NCBI GenBank assembly: GCA_944470555.2
Contig: CALYCZ020000349.1
Span: 62,001-126,000, forward strand
Source of the DNA: Heterobilharzia americana
Taxonomy: Eukaryota > Platyhelminthes > Trematoda > Strigeidida > Schistosomatidae
DNA length: 64,000 nt
Direction of reading: 5' to 3'
The position numbers and the translations under genes are program-made. Below the pieces are notes generated by a model that did not search any database, was not told the DNA's origin, and saw only the letters and a program-made list of their open reading frames with translations. Numbering within the stretch: position 1 is the first letter of the stretch; the number at the start of each line of letters is the position of its first letter. Of this stretch, positions 48,652 through 60,582 are shown piece by piece.

Positions 48652-51600
48652 TTATTATTTATTATTATTAGTCCCTTGGGTTCCTAGTGGAACATAGGGC
48701 TTCAGTAGCACGCCTCCAGTGACCTCTGTTCTCTGAGATCTTTTGAACCTGGTTCCACGACAGCCCACAGCCTCTCATTTCCTCCTCGCATGACCTCCTC
48801 CATGTCACCCTCGGACGTCCAACTCGTCGCTTCCCATGGGGATTCCACTCAAGGGCCTGACGCGTGATGTCCTCAGTCGGCCTTCTCAGTGCATGCCCAA
48901 TCCATCTCCACTTCCTCCTGCATATTTGTTTCGTGATAGGTTCTTGGTTGGTTCGTTCCCAGAGCTCCTTGTTGCTTATTCTTTCTGACAATCCATCTGA
49001 TCTTCAGTATAGAGCCAGCGTAGGTGGCAGTTGTTGATGAATGTCTGTAGTTTATTGGCAATGCCTTTCGTGACGCGCCAAGTCTCTGAGCCATACAAGA
49101 GCACTGACTTGACGTTGGTGTTGAAAATCCGTATCTTGTTGCACATGCTGAGTGCAGAAGATCTCCACACTGGTTTCAGGCTAATGAAGGCCCGTCTTGC
49201 TTTTCCGATTCTGACTTTGACGTCCTCGTCCATCCCGCCTGTAGTTGAAACAGTGCTTCCTAGATAAGTGAAGGAGGTTACTTCCTTTAAGTTTCTCCGT
49301 TGACGGTGATTGGAGTTTGTTGTTGTTGTTGATGGTGGTGGTGCGGTATCTTCATCACTTCTGTCTTCTCTATATTCACCTGAAGTCCCGTCTTAGCTGC
49401 CTCTTCTGTCAACTTGTTAGTTTTCGCCTGTAGATCTTCAAGTTTATGTGACATTAGGCATAAGTCATCGGCGAAATCCAAGTCTTCTAGGTTCTTTTCC
49501 GCAGTCCAGCCAGTGTATCCCCCTCTTCTCGCTGCCTACTGTTTGCTGCATGATCCAGTCCACCACAATCAGGAATATCATGGGGATAGTAGGCAACCTT
49601 GTTTCACTCCTGTCTTCACTTCAAAGGCATCACTGAGCTTCCCATTGTGGATTACTTGGCATGTGGCATCTTCATATAGTTGTTGAATGAGGCGGATAAA
49701 GGTTTGCGGTACTCCGTAGTATTGAAGCAGTTTCCAAATTACTTCACGGTCGACGCTGTCAAAGGCCTTCTCAAAGTCGATCAAGTTGAGGCAGAGAGCT
49801 GTTTGCCATTCTATGCTCTGTTCTATGATGATGCGAAGTGTAGCGTTGCAATTTGGTCTGCACATGATTTGTACTTCCTGAAGCCTGCCTGTTCCGGTCG
49901 CAGTTTTGAATCCAGTGCGTCTTTAAGCCTCTCCAGGATGATGCGGCTTAATATTTTACTTGGGTGGATAGGAGAGTGATTCCGCGCCAGTTCTTGCAAG
50001 CACTGAGGTCTCCCTTCTTCGGCAGTTTGACAAGGTAACCCTTCTTCAATCGTCAGGTACCTTCTCTTCCTTCCACACCTTCTGCAATAGTGATGTGAGC
50101 ATGTCTGCTGTTGTCTCTGCATCTGTTCTCAGTGCTTCTGGCGGTATTCCATCTGGTCCTGCTGCTTTCCCGCATTTCAGTAGCTTTATGGCGTTCAGGA
50201 CTTCCATTTTCGTTGGGGGATTAATATTCACTTGTAATTCAGCGGCTGCAGGTAGTATTTCTGGACGAAGTGCAGGTGGTGGTCGATTCAAGAGCTTCTT
50301 GAAGTGGTCAGCCCATCGTTTCCTCTGTTTCTCTTCTTTCGTAATTAAATTTCCTTCTTCATCTTTTATTGGTTTCATCTGTGTTGGTCTCTTCCCTGAT
50401 AGCAACCTGGTTATTTGATACAATGTCGTCAGGTCTCTCTTACCTGCAGCCTGTTCTGCTTCACTTGCCAGTGTATCGTAGAAGTGTCTTTTGTCTTTGC
50501 GTGCACTCTTCTTCACTTCTTTATCCAATGTTTTATACATTGTGCTCAGTTCCTCTTGTCGTTGAGCATCCTTGCACTGGTTTATCTTCTGCTTCACCAT
50601 CCTCCTCTCCTCTATCAGCTTCCAGGTATCCGTCGAGATCCATTCCTTGTCTTCTTTCTTCTTCCTTCCTAATACTGTTGTGCAGGTTTCTTTCCACATA
50701 GTTTTCAAAGACTTCCAGTGTTCTTCTACACAGGTTTCTTCAGGGATGTCCCTCGACGTCTCCCATTTTGTCTTGATGGCTGCCGTGAAGATCTCCTTTG
50801 TAGTTTCGTCCTTCAGTTTCCGAGTGTTGTACTTGAATTGAGGTCTATCACCAGCTTCCTTGAAGGCTTTTAACTTGATTTGGAAGGTTCCTTGCACTAG
50901 ATAGTGGTCTGAACCTACATCTGCTCCTCTTCTTGACCTTGTGTTAAGTAGACTGCGTCTCCATTTTCTTGAGATTGAGATAAAGTCGATTTGATTTTAG
51001 TGTGTCCATCTGGTGAAGTCCATGTCGCTTTGTGGATATCCTTGTGCCTGAACACACTGCCTCCAATCACCAAATCGTTGAATGCACAGAATTCTGCAAA
51101 CAATTCTCCATTCTCATTCATTTCACCTAGCGCCTCTCGACCCATGGTTAGTTCTCTTCCCATGTTGTCCCCTCCCAGTTTGGCATTCATGTCGCCCATT
51201 AGAATTTTGATATCGCCAACTGACGTCTTGTCCAGTGTTGACTGAAGTTGTCTGTAGAATTCCTCCTTTTTCTCTTGCTCTGCATTATTTGTAGGTGCAT
51301 AACATTGTATGATTGTGACCTTTCTTCCTTTTGAGTTGAATCTTGCTGTCATGATCCTGGAGGAGATTGGTTCCCACTGCATGAGAGCCTTCGATGCTGT
51401 TGAGGACATCATGATAGCCACTCCCTCAGTGTGCTCGTGGTTGGCGTCTGGGTGACCGGAGTAGATTATTGATTCTCCAGTTGACAGTTTGGAGAGTCCA
51501 CTCCATTCCATCTGCTTTCGCAAATCCCAAGCAATTCGATGTTATACCTTCTCATCTCCTTTGCAATCTGGGCTGCCTTACTGGGTTCAAACATCGTGCG

Positions 51601-51882
51601 GACATTCCATGTCCCCACGTTTACTTTCGCTATCATCTAGGGAGAGAAGACACATCGGCCAATTGGCTTCCCGAAGGCTTTCACCAACTGGCGTCATTTC
51701 GCCTCTCCGATTCCAGCGGGGAATAAGTTTGTTTTCATTTTTTATTTGTTTGTGCTTTGAAGTTTCTTTAGCGGTTAGATTTGTTTTACGGGGTAGGGTT
51801 GATAGCCCTATGCCCAACCTTCCCTCTTTACCCGGGCTTAGGACCGGCTAGTAACTAGTAAACTAGTTAACCAGGCGAGGTT
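48652..51882 (-). mobile_element. Near full-length RTE-clade LINE (SR2/SjR2-like) with 13-bp target-site duplication
   Basis: A 3.23-kb element in the usual RTE size range. From its 5' end (high coordinate): a 5' leader; an APE-type endonuclease (about 51,640-50,895) with NVGTWNVRT, CESRW, IQCYAPTN, GDMNAKLGG and GSDHYLV; a linker; and reverse transcriptase from about 50,250 with KCGKAAGPDGIPPEAL, motif A FEKAFDSVDRE, motif B GVKQGCLLSP and motif C FADD (49,480). A C-terminal WRWIGHALRRP/VGRPRVTWRR region and an ATT-rich 3' tail follow. The frame is broken several times: near 51,515, a one-base slip near 51,000, a slip creating TGA near 50,060, further slips near 49,845 and 49,295, and one near 48,990. 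The element is defective although complete in extent. It landed about 20 bp beyond the tail of the older RTE fragment at 47,240-48,620. Confidence 0.92.
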
Positions 51883-51895
51883 GAGCAATATTTAC
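51883..51895. repeat. Target-site duplication of the 48.7-51.9 kb RTE, right copy
   Basis: Exact copy of 48,639-48,651. It fixes the 5' end of the element at 51,882. Confidence 0.9.
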
Positions 51896-52132
51896 TAGAT
51901 AGTAATTAACTTTCAAGTTGTGAAGTATACCTGGTTACTATAGTCTATGGTGTTTTTGTCGATGAATTAAATTTTATATTGAAGTGACTAAGGAGCTGTT
52001 TTGTTGTATTTTCAATGTGAATGATACAGCATTTTTGTAGTTTCTAAAAGTGTAGTCATCTCGTTATTGTAACTTGTTAAAGTTAAAACTTCATTGAAGT
52101 AATCGCTATCAATTTATGAAATGTAATCGAAC

Positions 52133-52157
52133 GAAAGGAAAGGAAAGGAAAGGAAAG
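52133..52157. repeat. (AAAGG)n short tandem repeat
   Basis: About five perfect pentamers; no context suggests a function. Confidence 0.85.
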
Positions 52158-52460
52158 TATTAACAATTTATGAAGAAATGTGGTATTCTTAAAAGTATGT
52201 GATAAAGTCAGTTGGTTACAAGGATCGGTTTTGATTTCGATAGCTGAAATAAACAGTGACCTGAGATAATTTTGTCACATCTTATTATTTTCATTTGTCA
52301 TAATATGATAGATCAGACAGTTGGAAGGGATTACTGACTGAGTAGTAAGCCGCATCTCTACGACTATCTGTTTCATACGCAGATTCATATTGTTACTGAT
52401 TAACAAGCTTTGAAATTCATTCACCATCCATACAGAGATATAATTTAGAGCTGAGATCTT

Positions 52461-53480
52461 ATGATAGTACGACTGAACAAAGATAGGCTAAAGATATACC
52501 TCAAGCATATTTATTATCAGATTATTTATCGTTCGAGAGTTCTCCTACTCATATCAGACTGTTTTATTAGTTCATTCGTTACCTGTTGGCAGAATGTAAC
52601 ACATAAAATAAACTGGGAAGCAATAAAGAGTGGTTGGGATCCTCATTGCAAGGGGAGATTCCTTGACGTCTATAAAGGAAGACATATAATATTATCACGT
52701 CTCGAAGAATTCTTTTGTTTGAACGACGGAATCGTTAGTCCTCTAACACTGAGATCTACTGTAATGAATATTCTCCATTCCGCACGCTCAGGAGCTGAGA
52801 AAATGAAACCGTTGACTCGCCCGATATACTGGTAGGCAGAAATTGATGTTCATGTCCTGATTGTTTTTGCAGTCAATTTCGTATGAAAAATCACTACGGT
52901 ATCCATGTCCTTGTAGATAACTGTTGTTGCTTCTCAAACTCCTTATATACTTAAGTTATGGTAGACTCTTATTCTAAATGTCCAAAAATAAAACTTACAG
53001 ACGCTCCTAATGCGATGAGGAAGATTTTCAGTTGTGAGAGAATGCCGAACTTCCTAGTCACTGATAATGGTAATCATTTTACTGAGAACTTAAATGATTA
53101 GCTTATAGAAACTGGTTGACGTCATCAGTATACCAGCTCACAGCATCCTAAGTCAAATAAGCTGATAGAACAACTCTTACGAACATCCCAGTGTCCTATG
53201 GCATCAGTGAATTCAAGTAATTTTGAAGAGCTGGAAAGCTAGTGAATATTCTTCTGCTTCATTGTCAGAATATACAACATAAATCTACTCATGAAAGTTT
53301 AGGTAAACTCTTTCAATCGTGAATTATTCAAATATATTTAATGACTGTGACTTTGAAAGATGGACGTTATTATTGAGGGAAGGGTTATCAGCTGTCAGTA
53401 GGAATTATATTGCATACAATAGGAAATCGAATGGTGAAAATTCTAAACTTTAAAGATCACTCAGTTTACAAGAGACATGT
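52461..53480 (+). pseudogene. Ty3/Gypsy-type LTR retrotransposon integrase remnant
   Basis: An H2C2-like zinc-binding region: FFCLNDGIVSPLTLRSTVMN, ILHSARSGAEKMKPLTRPIY, W. After frame changes follows the integrase core: VDSYSKCPKIKLTDAPNAM, KIFSCERMPNFLVTDNGNHF, TENLND, then HPKSNKLIEQLLRT. The later KSTHESLGKLF segment matches the start of the C-terminal region. The second catalytic Asp (TDNG) is still visible. No LTRs, protease or reverse transcriptase were found nearby. It occurs only in unit 1's private 46-57 kb stretch. Confidence 0.72.
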
Positions 53481-53696
53481 AGACTAGAAGAAAATGAATC
53501 CAGTAAGTCGTCCAAAGACTATTCTTATGATTCCCTTACCAATTCTAATTTTAAAGATAGTTTTGAGACACAAACAGATAATGTCAGTGTAAATATTAAT
53601 ACAGTCAATAGGAAGTTGTGATAGACTTGTCAATAAACTCAGATTTCATTTTGAAAATTTTGTGAAGTAACAGAAGTTGTAAATATGAACCATTGG

Positions 53697-53865
53697 ATTC
53701 CAAACCCAGTGGCTCAGTGGTAACGCACTGACCACAGACCTGAAGGTCGTGAATGCTCACCACCTGAGGAATCCCATACGAAGAAGAAACAGCTGTCCAG
53801 TGCTCTTAAGTTTCAATGTCCCTTCAACTGATGTCAGTTCATCATGAATACCAACTTGAAAAATG
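53697..53865 (+). mobile_element. Smalpha-type SINE in unit 1 private region
   Basis: Head AACCCAGTGGCTCAGTGG and TAACGCACTG, then ACCTGAAGGTCG. The core is CTGAGGA (53,764-53,770) and GAAA (53,786-53,789), but the stem between them no longer pairs well. Tail: CTGTCCAGTGCTC, then CAACTGATGTCAGTTCATC. Confidence 0.72.
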
Positions 53866-54190
53866 CTACTAGTTGAAAACACGTTCTCTATAGAGATGAA
53901 AGCTTTTAAGGCAAAAGACGTATGTTATAAGTTGTAGGCAGCTAAAATGATCTATTTTCGTAAAATAGCTACTTTTGTTCTTATTCACAGCTTACATAAC
54001 CTAATTCTGGTGTAAAACGATCAGTTTTTAGTTTACAACTAGACATTGCTACACGCTATCAATAAGTTGAAGAGGACTATGGGGAATCTAAATTTACTAT
54101 GTGAACCTAATACAGACAGACATTTAAGACCATCAGACTTCATGGTGTACCTGTTGCCATCAAGCTACCAGGTTAGTATGTACTTGACAT

Positions 54191-54553
54191 CTAATTTGGC
54201 TCAATATCACACATTACAGATTCTCGGCAGGAATTCAGGTGATATCTTCTAGAAGAAGTCATCAATGAATACTTGGAATTGACGGAGGTTAAAGACATGG
54301 GCAGTAGGATAGCAATCCAACTATTCAATTTCAAGACACTCATCATCAAACTGAATGGTCTTAGGCATGGTCGTTTATGCAGTAGTATATTAGCACAGTT
54401 AATGAGTTCTAATTTAGAAGGATGCAGCTGTACAATGTTTCCTAGTTCACAATGATTTACTAACTGATTTTGACCTGTGATGAAGAACTTGAAATCTGTG
54501 AAGGCTAACTCACTGACAGTAGTACTTAATTTCTCTAGACATCCATATTGCAT
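54191..54553 (-). other. Unidentified 120-codon open frame
   Basis: Reads SELAFTDFKFFITGQNQLVN, then ELGNIVQLHPSKLELINCAN and further. It is hydrophilic and moderately protein-like but unrecognised. It lies in unit 1's private region after the Gypsy and SINE remnants. No splice sites or copies support it; it could be chance or element debris. Confidence 0.2.
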
Positions 54554-54908
54554 TTAACTTTATGAATTATTACATTATTACATTTCAGGTGAAGAAATGC
54601 ATAAATCACTCCATATTTCGTTTTGACTAGCTTGAAGCCTACAAACATACAAAGTTTGTTAACATTTTGACTTAAAACTTTTCATTTGAGTCATATAGAA
54701 TACTGAATTTGCAAAACAATATTCTTTAAAGTCTAAGTTATGCTTCCTTATATTTGACTTCAATTACAAATATGCATTGTACAAAATTCAATCTCTCATA
54801 CTTTTAACAAATGGGATGATAAGCATGAATGTTCAGCAATGTGACCAGTCTGTAATAATACACAACTATTAATAAACGGCTAACAAGTAAATCTTCATCT
54901 TGTAAATA

Positions 54909-55211
54909 TTGAAAAGTACAAATTATTTAGAAATTCCATTAAAGGAAAGGTCTATCCCAGTCATGCAGACTTTATTCTATAAGAAAGAATTTTTCAGATG
55001 TTTTAGAAAAGAAAAGAATTGGTTAGTTGATTGGTACACTGTAAACATTAACCAGTATAACGATTGCTTATATCTATCTATCATAGAGGAAGGTCAACAT
55101 TTCAATGCACTCTTAGCGATATTTGGTTATAAGTTGAAGAAAAGAGAATTGGAAATCGATAGAATTCAAAGAATGAAATGTAGAGAAAGATTTACTACTT
55201 ATTTCAAATAA
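54909..55211 (+). other. Unidentified 100-codon open frame
   Basis: MKSTNYLEIPLKERSIPVMQ, then LFYKKEFFRCFRKEKNWLVD and on to RERFTTYFK and a stop. Charged and aromatic-rich, with no recognised domain, no signal peptide and no second copy. It may be a terminal exon or chance. Confidence 0.25.
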
Positions 55212-56160
55212 AGTAGTTTATAGTGCATTAGAAAAGAAGAAAGTTTTAATCTAGGAAGTGACTTCAAAAACCATCCTAACAACTACCAAAATAATCAATC
55301 AGGTTGCAGTATTTTTTCTGGGGAGACAATTTGTTTGATAGTATAGAGAAAGATGATTGGTTGTTCCATCAGTTACTAGGGTAGCCTTTAAAGCTGCTGT
55401 CTAGGAAGAATTCTATAACGAAATAAGTGTCAATTAAATCAAAGAAATATAATGCTTTATAGTTAGTTTATTTTTCTAAAGACTGAGTGCCTTTCACTGA
55501 GTCTCATGTTAATTTGAACCACTTTCAAAGATTATTTAGATAGAAATTAGCTCAATGTGCTGATGGTTAAATCTGAACAGAAACGTGTTTAGTGGTGGGG
55601 GGTTTGAACCAACTACCTTCAAGTATCGATTTATCGAAGAGAATAGAGATTCTATGTGTGACAATTTTTCTATAGATCAGCGCATAATGTTTGCATTTGT
55701 ACTTTTGAAGTATCCTGTCTTATTTATTCATATGACTCTAGTTTTTATGAAATCTTACTGCTGTTAATCAGTTTTCTGAAAGTTGTTTGTATTCTTCAAT
55801 TTAACACAGTGTAAATCAACTTATAAACAGCAATGACTTTTAATTGAAAAGTTTTTATTTGCATTTTTGAAAATTTTTTCCTCATATCTACTAGCATAAT
55901 TGCTGAAAATATCAGAGAAGTGCATAACATGTATGTGATGCATTGAAAAGTATCAATTGATTTCCACGAGAAATGTGGGAGAGTTGATTGACAAATTTAT
56001 TCGAAGGAACAGACTCAATTGATATCACGTTTAAAGATAACAAAGTAGGATAGAATAATATATTGAACATTTGATAAAAGAGAAGTAGAAAGATCAAAAG
56101 TTTTGCTGTATCTACTAACAAGTGTTTTATGGAACATGAAACTGCTTCATCGATCTTCTG
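55212..56160. other. No gene seen (unit 1 private region)
   Basis: AT-rich. A 60-codon plus frame at 55,585 and an 83-codon minus frame at 55,912-56,163 are probably chance. Confidence 0.45.
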
Positions 56161-56261
56161 CACTCAGCATGTGGAACAAGATACGGATTTTCAACACCAA
56201 CTTAGTCAAGTCAGTGCTTCTGTATGGTTGAGAGACTTGGCGCGTCACGAAAAGCATTTCC
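56161..56261 (+). mobile_element. RTE mosaic, left piece (plus)
   Basis: About 100 bp of RTE in plus orientation (SMWNKIRIFNTNLVKSVLLYG and on) that stops at AAAGCATTTCC, where orientation flips. Confidence 0.75.
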
Positions 56262-57003
56262 ACTCGAGCAACTGGCCTGACGCGTGATGTCCCCAGTCGG
56301 CCTTCTCAGTGCATGCTCAATCCATCTCCACTTCCTCCTGCATATTTGTTGCGTGATAGGTTCTTGGTTGGTTCGTTCCCAGAGCTCCTTGTTGCTTATT
56401 CTTTCTGACAATCCATCTGATCTTCAGTATAGAGCCAGCGTAGGTGGCAGTTGTTGATGAATGTCTGTAGTTTATTGGAAACGCCTTTCGTGACGCGCCA
56501 AGTCTCTGAACCATACAGAAGCACTGACTTGACTAAGTTGGTGTTGAAAATCCGTATCTTGTTGCACATGCTGACTGCAGAAGATCTCCACACTGGTTTC
56601 AGGCTAATGAACACCTGTCTTGCTTTTCCGATTCTAACTTTGACGTCCTCGTCCGTCCCGCCTGTAGTTGAAACAGTGCTTCCTAGATAAGTGAAGGAGG
56701 TTACTTCCTTGAAGTTTCTCCCGTTGACGGTGATTGGAGTTCGTTGTTGTTGTTGATGGTGGTGGTGCGGTATCTTCATCACTTCTGTCTTCTCTATATT
56801 CACTTGAAGTCCCGTCTTCGCTGCCCTGTCTCTTCTATCAACTTGTTAGTTTTTGCCTGTAGATCTTCAAGTTTATGTGACATCAGACACAAGTCATCGT
56901 TGGCGAAATCCAAGTCTTCTAGGTTCTTTTCCGCAGTCCAGCCAGCGTATCCCCCTCTTCTCGCTCCCCACTGTTTGCTGCATGATCCAGTTCAGTCCAC
57001 CAC
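56262..57003 (-). mobile_element. RTE mosaic, middle inverted piece
   Basis: RTE in minus orientation from the ITRQA segment back to MQQTVG, including HHHHQQQQ and FANDD. It is in reverse orientation relative to both neighbours. Confidence 0.8.
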
Positions 57004-57320
57004 AACGAACTAACCAAGAAGTTATCGCTCAACAAATATGCAGGTGAAGAAAGTGGAGATGGATTGGTCATGCACTGAGAAGGCCGACTGAGGACATCAC
57101 GTGCCAAGCCAGGTACTCGAGTGGAAGCCAGATGGGAAGCGATGAGTTTGGCATGTGATGTGAGGGTGACATGGAGGAGATCATGTGAGGAGGAAATGAG
57201 AGCTTGTGGGTTGTCGTGGAACCAGGTTCAAAAGATCTCAGAGAACAGAGGACACTGGAGACGTGCCACTGAAGCCCTATGTTCCACTAGGAACCAAAGG
57301 GACTAATAATAATAATACAA
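57004..57320 (+). mobile_element. RTE mosaic, right piece (plus) with 3' tail
   Basis: RTE 3' end in plus orientation from TNQEVIAQQICR to the AATAAT tail, resembling the copy at 45,645-46,262. It abuts the inverted piece at CACCACAAC/GAACTAACC. Confidence 0.8.
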
Positions 57321-58422
57321 TAACTTGATCTTTACAGAAGTTAGTATTTTTGGTGAAGATCTGTATAAAACATTTGATAGTATTCATATAGATATTGGGT
57401 GTTTATTGAAGGTGAGAGGGAAAGCACAGACATCCGGATTACAGACCTGATACTTTATCAACTGAACTGCAGAACTTAGCTACTGACCATATCTTAACTC
57501 CACTTCAATTACCAAGGGTGTTACCCAAGTGCCATCAGAATTCGATATATTCAGCTGGTTTCCCCCCCAAAAAAAACTGTGGCTGTCTCAAATAGTCTAA
57601 CGGATAATACTCATATTCTTGATGAAACTGTCTGATATAGCTTTACTTTGATAGACTGCTTTTGAATAGTAGGTTGATGACTGGAGTGACAGTGGTCAGT
57701 ATACAATTCAAACAAGTAATGCGTATTAATAAGCGTATTGTTTGAATAATAAATACTCTGAGTCACACAGAACTTCTTTGAACATTCAATCTCTCTAATT
57801 TGATTGACAAGAGATATTTAAGTAAGAAGTTATAATTTCACAGTTGAATAACCATCTCATTCATAAAGCTTACATCATCATCATTACACTAAAAGTAACC
57901 CACGTTGATTAACTATGCAAAACTTGATGAAATTAATTCGTTAAAGAAGAATGTAAGAGATCTGGTGACAGATACTTACTTCTATTGTAATTGAATATTT
58001 TAACTCCTATTCAACCTTTAAACAACATTAGTTAAACCATCTAATGTAAAGAATATGAAGAAAGTAGGATTTCATAAGTGTATAAATCTCAACAGGTTCA
58101 GTCAGCTGAATTCTTTATTCATTCGCATACCATGATGAAGTATAAGAATACGCGTTTACACAATGTAAGCCTGAACATCAGTCAATGTGGTGTAAAGTAG
58201 AAATGAATAATTTCAACAAGTAGAAATATGGACAGATTGAAAAAACTGTTCAAAAGGATGATGAAGATTGAATAAGAAGCAGATAAATTACATTATGGAT
58301 CATATTTAGAAGAGAATTCCAATCAAACGTTAAAAGTAGAGAATCATGTTAACTATCCATGACAGATACTAGTGAGATGGATTACATCATCTATTATCAA
58401 GTTTGTAGGTTATATAATGAAT

Positions 58423-59546
58423 GAGTTCCACTGAAATTTGTAAATTCGATAGATCTGGTCTTTTCCATACTCCTTACTTCTTTTCAATTTGTATTCGGAA
58501 AGAAATGTTGTCAATATATGAGATCGAATGGAGAATAAAATGTAAAACTAATCTTTAGAATAGTATTTGAGCATATATCAAAAGACTGATTGATCGAAGA
58601 AATATATTCCTTATCAATTAGATCTACGTCTTCGACCACACACTAACAAATAGGTTTACAATTCAATCGAAATACCAATCAATCGGTGGGGAGTTGGTGA
58701 ACAATAATGTAACTAGCTCCGCAGAAGCCGTTGAATTGATAAATGGGAGTACAATGATGCACTTCCATCGTCGAATCTCTGATCACCACCCATCATGGTT
58801 GAGCAAGGGACCAACTAGCACAATAAAGAGCTCCAAACTTCACACTGGACATCAAGTGGATACTAACTAGTAAAGCTTTGATAATTATTCACCACATTCC
58901 AATTAATTTACCCCAATGGATTACACACACGCTTACTTCTTAGAGCAGAGGTGATTGCAATTCACCTAACCTTTTGTATCCAAAAGTAGTTTGTTCAACG
59001 ACTTTCATTACTGTGGTTGTTAACATGATGCAACTTCTAGTATTACTTTGTACACCTCTTACCCATCTTGTTTCTATCACTATTCATTTGTTCCCTTACT
59101 ATTACGTAATCACTTATTGTTTATGACTGAACACTCATCAAAAATCACTTCATTAACCTCAGAATAACCTACTTCATATCTCCAATTTTAATTACTCTAT
59201 TGATTATTTACATCTTGATTTCTAAAACTTATCACCTTCATGACTTACTTAAAATCTGTGACTATTGTTCACCAACTCCCCACCAATTGATTGGTATTTC
59301 GATTGAATTGTAAACCTATTTGTTAGTGTGTGGTCGAAGACGTAGATCTAATTGATAAGGAATATATTTCTTCGATCAATCAGTCTTTTGATATATGCTC
59401 AAATACTATTCTAAAGATTAGTTTTACATTTTATTCTCCATTCGATCTCATATATTGACAACATTTCTTTCCGAATACAAATTGAAAAGAAGTAAGGAGT
59501 ATGGAAAAGACCAGATCTATCAAATTTACAAATTTTAGTAGAACTC
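58423..59546. mobile_element. Palindromic (fold-back) element, unit 2
   Basis: Partner of 17,890-18,911: arms at 58,423-58,704 and 59,265-59,546, with a longer loop. The arms are almost perfectly complementary, more so than in unit 1. Confidence 0.8.
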
Positions 59547-59637
59547 ATATATATTGTAAACTGTTTCTATGTTAACGAACAGATAATGTAACAGTTCATG
59601 TCTATATTTCCAGCTTAATTCCTCTGAAGGATGAGTT

Positions 59638-60354
59638 CATGAAGATACCCAACCAATAACAACAACAACAACAACAAGCTCCAGTCACCATCAATGGGAG
59701 AAACCTAAAGGAAGTAGCCTCCTTCAACTATCTAGGCAGCATCGTTTCAACTACAGGCAGCACAGGCACACACGAGGACATCAAAGCCAGTCAACATCGG
59801 AAAGACAGCAAGACAGAAATTCATTATTCTGAAACCAGTGTGGAGATCTACCCCACTGCACTATGCGCAAAACGTCAACAACATCCGGATCCAGATTTTC
59901 AACATCAACCTCAAGTCAGTACTGCCGTATGGTTCAGAGACTTGGAGCGTTACGAAGGTGATTTGCAACAAACTAGAGATATTGATGAAGAACTGCCTAC
60001 ACTGACTGGTTACTGAAGAAGAAATGAGATGAGATGAGATGAGATGAGATGAGATGGTCAGAATAATAAGAATGAGTTTGAAGGAACTGAGGCTGTCTGG
60101 AAAGCTGGCTGGCTGGCAACGAACCAACCAAGAAGTTATCGCTCAACAAATATGCAGGTGAAGAAAGTGGAGATGGATTGGTCATGCACTGAGAAGGCCG
60201 AGTGAGGACATCGCGTGCCAAGCCAGGTACTCGAGTGGAAGCCAGATGGGAAGCGATGAGTTTGGCATGTGATGTGAGGGTGACATGGAGGAGATCATGT
60301 GAGGAGGAAATGAGAACTTGTGGGCTGTCGTGGAACCAGGTTCAAAAGATTTCA
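59638..60354 (+). mobile_element. RTE 3' fragment, 3' end deleted (unit 2)
   Basis: Partner of 18,998-19,778, with only the short CTGG tract (about 60,105) and seven GAGAT repeats against four in unit 1. It stops at GGTTCAAAAGATTTCA, where the deletion to block C begins. Confidence 0.85.
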
Positions 60355-60582
60355 TTATTGAAAGATATTATTATGTCATTCCATGAAACACATTAAGCGT
60401 TTTTTTCTTAAGCTGATAAGTAGGAATGTGAACACTCTGACTGCTAGGGAATAGAAAGTGGTCTGCATAGTGTTATGGATATTATCTAATGGGGTGTAGA
60501 TTATTTCGATAGATTCTTCACTCTTATCAGCAAAAAAGTCATAATCTATTGTACAGTGCTATTCATTGTTTATGTCATAATC

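Larger units (their letters stand above)
57622..60354. repeat. Segmental duplication block B, unit 2
   Basis: Partner of 17,089-19,778. It keeps about 90 bp in the palindrome loop that unit 1 has lost. It ends inside the RTE fragment, fused directly to block C through a shared TTCA at 60,351-60,354. Confidence 0.93.

Noticed and set aside
50095..50841. Plus-strand frames of 85-110 codons over 50.1-50.8 kb
   Set aside because: Antisense shadows of the minus-strand RTE reverse-transcriptase ORF, which carries the recognisable motifs.
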